A DNA stretch of 64,000 nt, taken from Fictibacillus fluitans. GTDB lineage: Bacteria; Bacillota; Bacilli; Bacillales; Fictibacillaceae. A model generated the notes under the pieces. It was not told the origin of the DNA. It searched no databases and worked only from the letters and a program-made list of their open reading frames with translations. The translations under genes and the position numbers were made by a program. The DNA lies in assembly GCF_030418125.1 (NCBI RefSeq), contig NZ_JAUHTR010000011.1, positions 1 to 64,000 on the forward strand, in the 5' to 3' direction. Of this stretch, positions 62,915 to 64,000 are shown piece after piece (the first letter of the stretch is position 1; every line of letters starts with the position of its first letter).

Positions 62915-62943
62915 CTAACATGTCGAATTTTCGGCCTAACATG
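62915..62943 (-). promoter_or_regulatory. Direct repeat, putative LytT-type binding site
   Basis: CTAACATG occurs at 62915-62922 and 62936-62943, 21 bp apart (two helical turns). LytTR regulators bind such direct repeats. The sequence does not clearly match the general LytTR consensus, so this is inferred from spacing and place. Confidence 0.5.
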
Positions 62944-62979
62944 CAAAAAAACCGCCCTTAAAAAAGAACGGTTTACAAC
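62944..62979 (-). terminator. Terminator of the response-regulator gene
   Basis: On the minus strand AACCGTTC pairs with GGGCGGTT around a T-rich loop, followed by TTTTTTT. It lies between the regulator's stop and the cstA promoter region. Confidence 0.8.
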
Positions 62980-63707
62980 TCAAGCTGTTTTCTTAGCTCT
63001 TTCACATAGTTGCGGCTCACGGAGAGCTTGTCTTTGCTGCCTCTGAGCTCCAGCTCATAGGCGCCATTGAACCAGGGGATCAAACGGGCCACATAATCAA
63101 GATTTACCAGATAGCTCTTATGAATACGGAAGAACGGAAATTCTCTCAGGCGTTCTTCCACTTCTTTTAATGCCCATTTTGTTTCGTAAACATGATCTTT
63201 TCCGACAATCTTGGTTAGCCGGTCATCCCGATATACGTACAGGATATTCGCGGGGTCGAGATAATGGATTTCTTCATCTTTCTCAACAGCCAGCTTGGAA
63301 GGTTTCGATTCACGTGAAGGGATTGGTTCTGTTGGCATTAGCTTTTTCTCCAAGCGGGCGATGGCATCGCCGAGCTGTTCTTCTTCAAATGGTTTTAGCA
63401 AATAGTCAACAGCTTCATGTCGAAAAGCTTCCACCGCAAAATCAGGATAAGCGGTGCCAAAAACGATGGCAGGCACCTTTTTTAATTCCTGAAGAGATCG
63501 GGCAACCTGCATGCCATCCATTCTTGGCATTTCCACATCCAAGAAGATCACATCGGGCTGCAGCTGGATCGCTTTCATGAGGGCTTCATCTCCGGAATCG
63601 GCTTCTCCAACAATGTCTATCGATTCATAGGCTTTGAGTAAATAGATCAGCTCTTCCCGGCTGAAGCGTTCATCATCTACAATCAGCGCTTTTATAGGAC
63701 CCTTCAT
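62973..63707 (-). CDS. LytTR-type response regulator (LytT/BtsR-like)
   Basis: This is a 244-residue regulator. It has an N-terminal receiver domain (D-D-E early, phospho-acceptor Asp in V-I-F-L-D-V-E-M-P, Lys in L-L-K-P-F) and a C-terminal LytTR DNA-binding domain (from about residue 135; F-F-R-I-H-K-S-Y-L-V-N-L and L-S-V-S-R-N-Y-V-K-E-L). Its ATG overlaps the stop of the kinase gene (ATGA). Next to a CstA-family transporter this resembles E. coli BtsSR-BtsT, which answers pyruvate. Confidence 0.92.
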   Translation of the reverse strand: MKGPIKALIVDDERFSREELIYLLKAYESIDIVGEADSGDEALMKAIQLQPDVIFLDVEMPRMDGMQVARSLQELKKVPAIVFGTAYPDFAVEAFRHEAVDYLLKPFEEEQLGDAIARLEKKLMPTEPIPSRESKPSKLAVEKDEEIHYLDPANILYVYRDDRLTKIVGKDHVYETKWALKEVEERLREFPFFRIHKSYLVNLDYVARLIPWFNGAYELELRGSKDKLSVSRNYVKELRKQLEL

Positions 63708-64000
63708 GCAGTTGTCTCCTCTCTTTTCGGGATAAGAAATGAAATGGTCGTGCCTTTATCAGGCGAACTTTCGATGTGGAGTTTCGATTTCCCTCCATGC
63801 ATATGTTCTAACCGTTTATTTACGTTCATAAGGCCAAGCCCGGTTCCTTTATCTGAGGGAACCTCATTTTCACCAAGAGTGGCCAATCGTTCGGGTGTGA
63901 TTCCACTGCCATTATCTTTGACCGTGATCTTTACCATCTCACCCAAATCCCGTATTAGGACCCTGATTTCACAGTCCGCTTCCTGATCCTTGATTCCATG
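63704..64000 (-). CDS. LytS-type sensor histidine kinase, C-terminal part
   Basis: The gene is cut by the right edge; its first ~450-500 residues lie outside. The visible 98 residues are the HATPase domain: N-box remainder, then V-K-D-N-G-S-G-I (G1 box), and G-T-G-L-G-L-M-N-V-N-K-R-L (G2 box). The frame is open up to base 64000, so the short start codons inside are not real starts. It is co-translated with the response regulator through a 4-bp overlap. Confidence 0.9.
   Translation of the reverse strand, partial: HGIKDQEADCEIRVLIRDLGEMVKITVKDNGSGITPERLATLGENEVPSDKGTGLGLMNVNKRLEHMHGGKSKLHIESSPDKGTTISFLIPKREETTA

Overview
The window is a Firmicutes (Bacillaceae) chromosome segment. The order thiL-tsaE-tsaB-rimI-tsaD / ydiF / moaC-rex-tatAY-tatCY / ydiK-ydiL / groES-groEL is essentially that of Bacillus subtilis. 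Start signals are strong AGGAGG Shine-Dalgarno sites with many TTG and GTG starts, the groES promoter carries a perfect CIRCE operator, and cre-like sites are present. I cannot name the species; it differs from B. subtilis in details (selO inserted after tatCY, a betA-type choline dehydrogenase, a glutarate locus).

Layout. (1) 0.4-15.6 kb is conserved core: an amino-acid permease, tRNA-fMet and tRNA-Asp, thiL, the t6A/ribosomal acetylation genes, a dense DnaA-box cluster, ydiF, moaC, rex, Tat genes, a Bacillaceae-type intergenic repeat, selO, ydiK-ydiL and groESL. (2) 15.6-28.36 kb is an integrated element in the 3' end of groEL. It is bounded by a 19-bp direct repeat (15606-15624 and 28341-28359). 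It carries a tyrosine integrase, an excisionase-like protein, two overlapping large serine recombinases with three small upstream ORFs, an AT-rich putative defence set (DUF4297/Cap4-like nuclease, SMC/Rad50-like ATPase, PIN-like nuclease), a gene-free structured stretch and an Ig-like repeat protein. (3) 28.4-34.6 kb holds a DUF1349 protein, a TetR-MFS pair, a groEL relic, and copy 1 of a two-gene cassette: a DUF362 protein with an EF-hand, plus an acetoacetate-decarboxylase-like protein. (4) 34.7-43.4 kb holds ansR/ansAB-nhaC (asparagine and aspartate use) and gbsR/gbsA-betA (choline to glycine betaine). (5) 43.5-53.1 kb is accessory: an unknown pair, a broken drug exporter, cassette copy 2, stress and redox proteins, two small Cys-motif proteins, a DUF1259 protein and an amine oxidase. 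(6) 53.1-61.4 kb holds an ECF S-component and a GntR-controlled divergent locus: TRAP-type permease, small membrane protein and glutamine-amidotransferase-like hydrolase on one side; AtuA (DUF1446), DUF4387, L-2-hydroxyglutarate oxidase and glutarate hydroxylase on the other. (7) 61.4-64.0 kb holds a CstA-type transporter with a LytT/LytS-type two-component system; the kinase runs off the right edge.

The less ordinary systems are the duplicated DUF362/EF-hand plus ADC-like cassette, the GntR locus joining AtuA/DUF4387 to the glutarate hydroxylation pathway, the SMC-nuclease-PIN defence set inside the groEL-3'-end element, and a hidden small ORF whose Shine-Dalgarno is locked in a perfect hairpin upstream of the paired serine recombinases. 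All functions are read from sequence and remembered family features; no database search was run.
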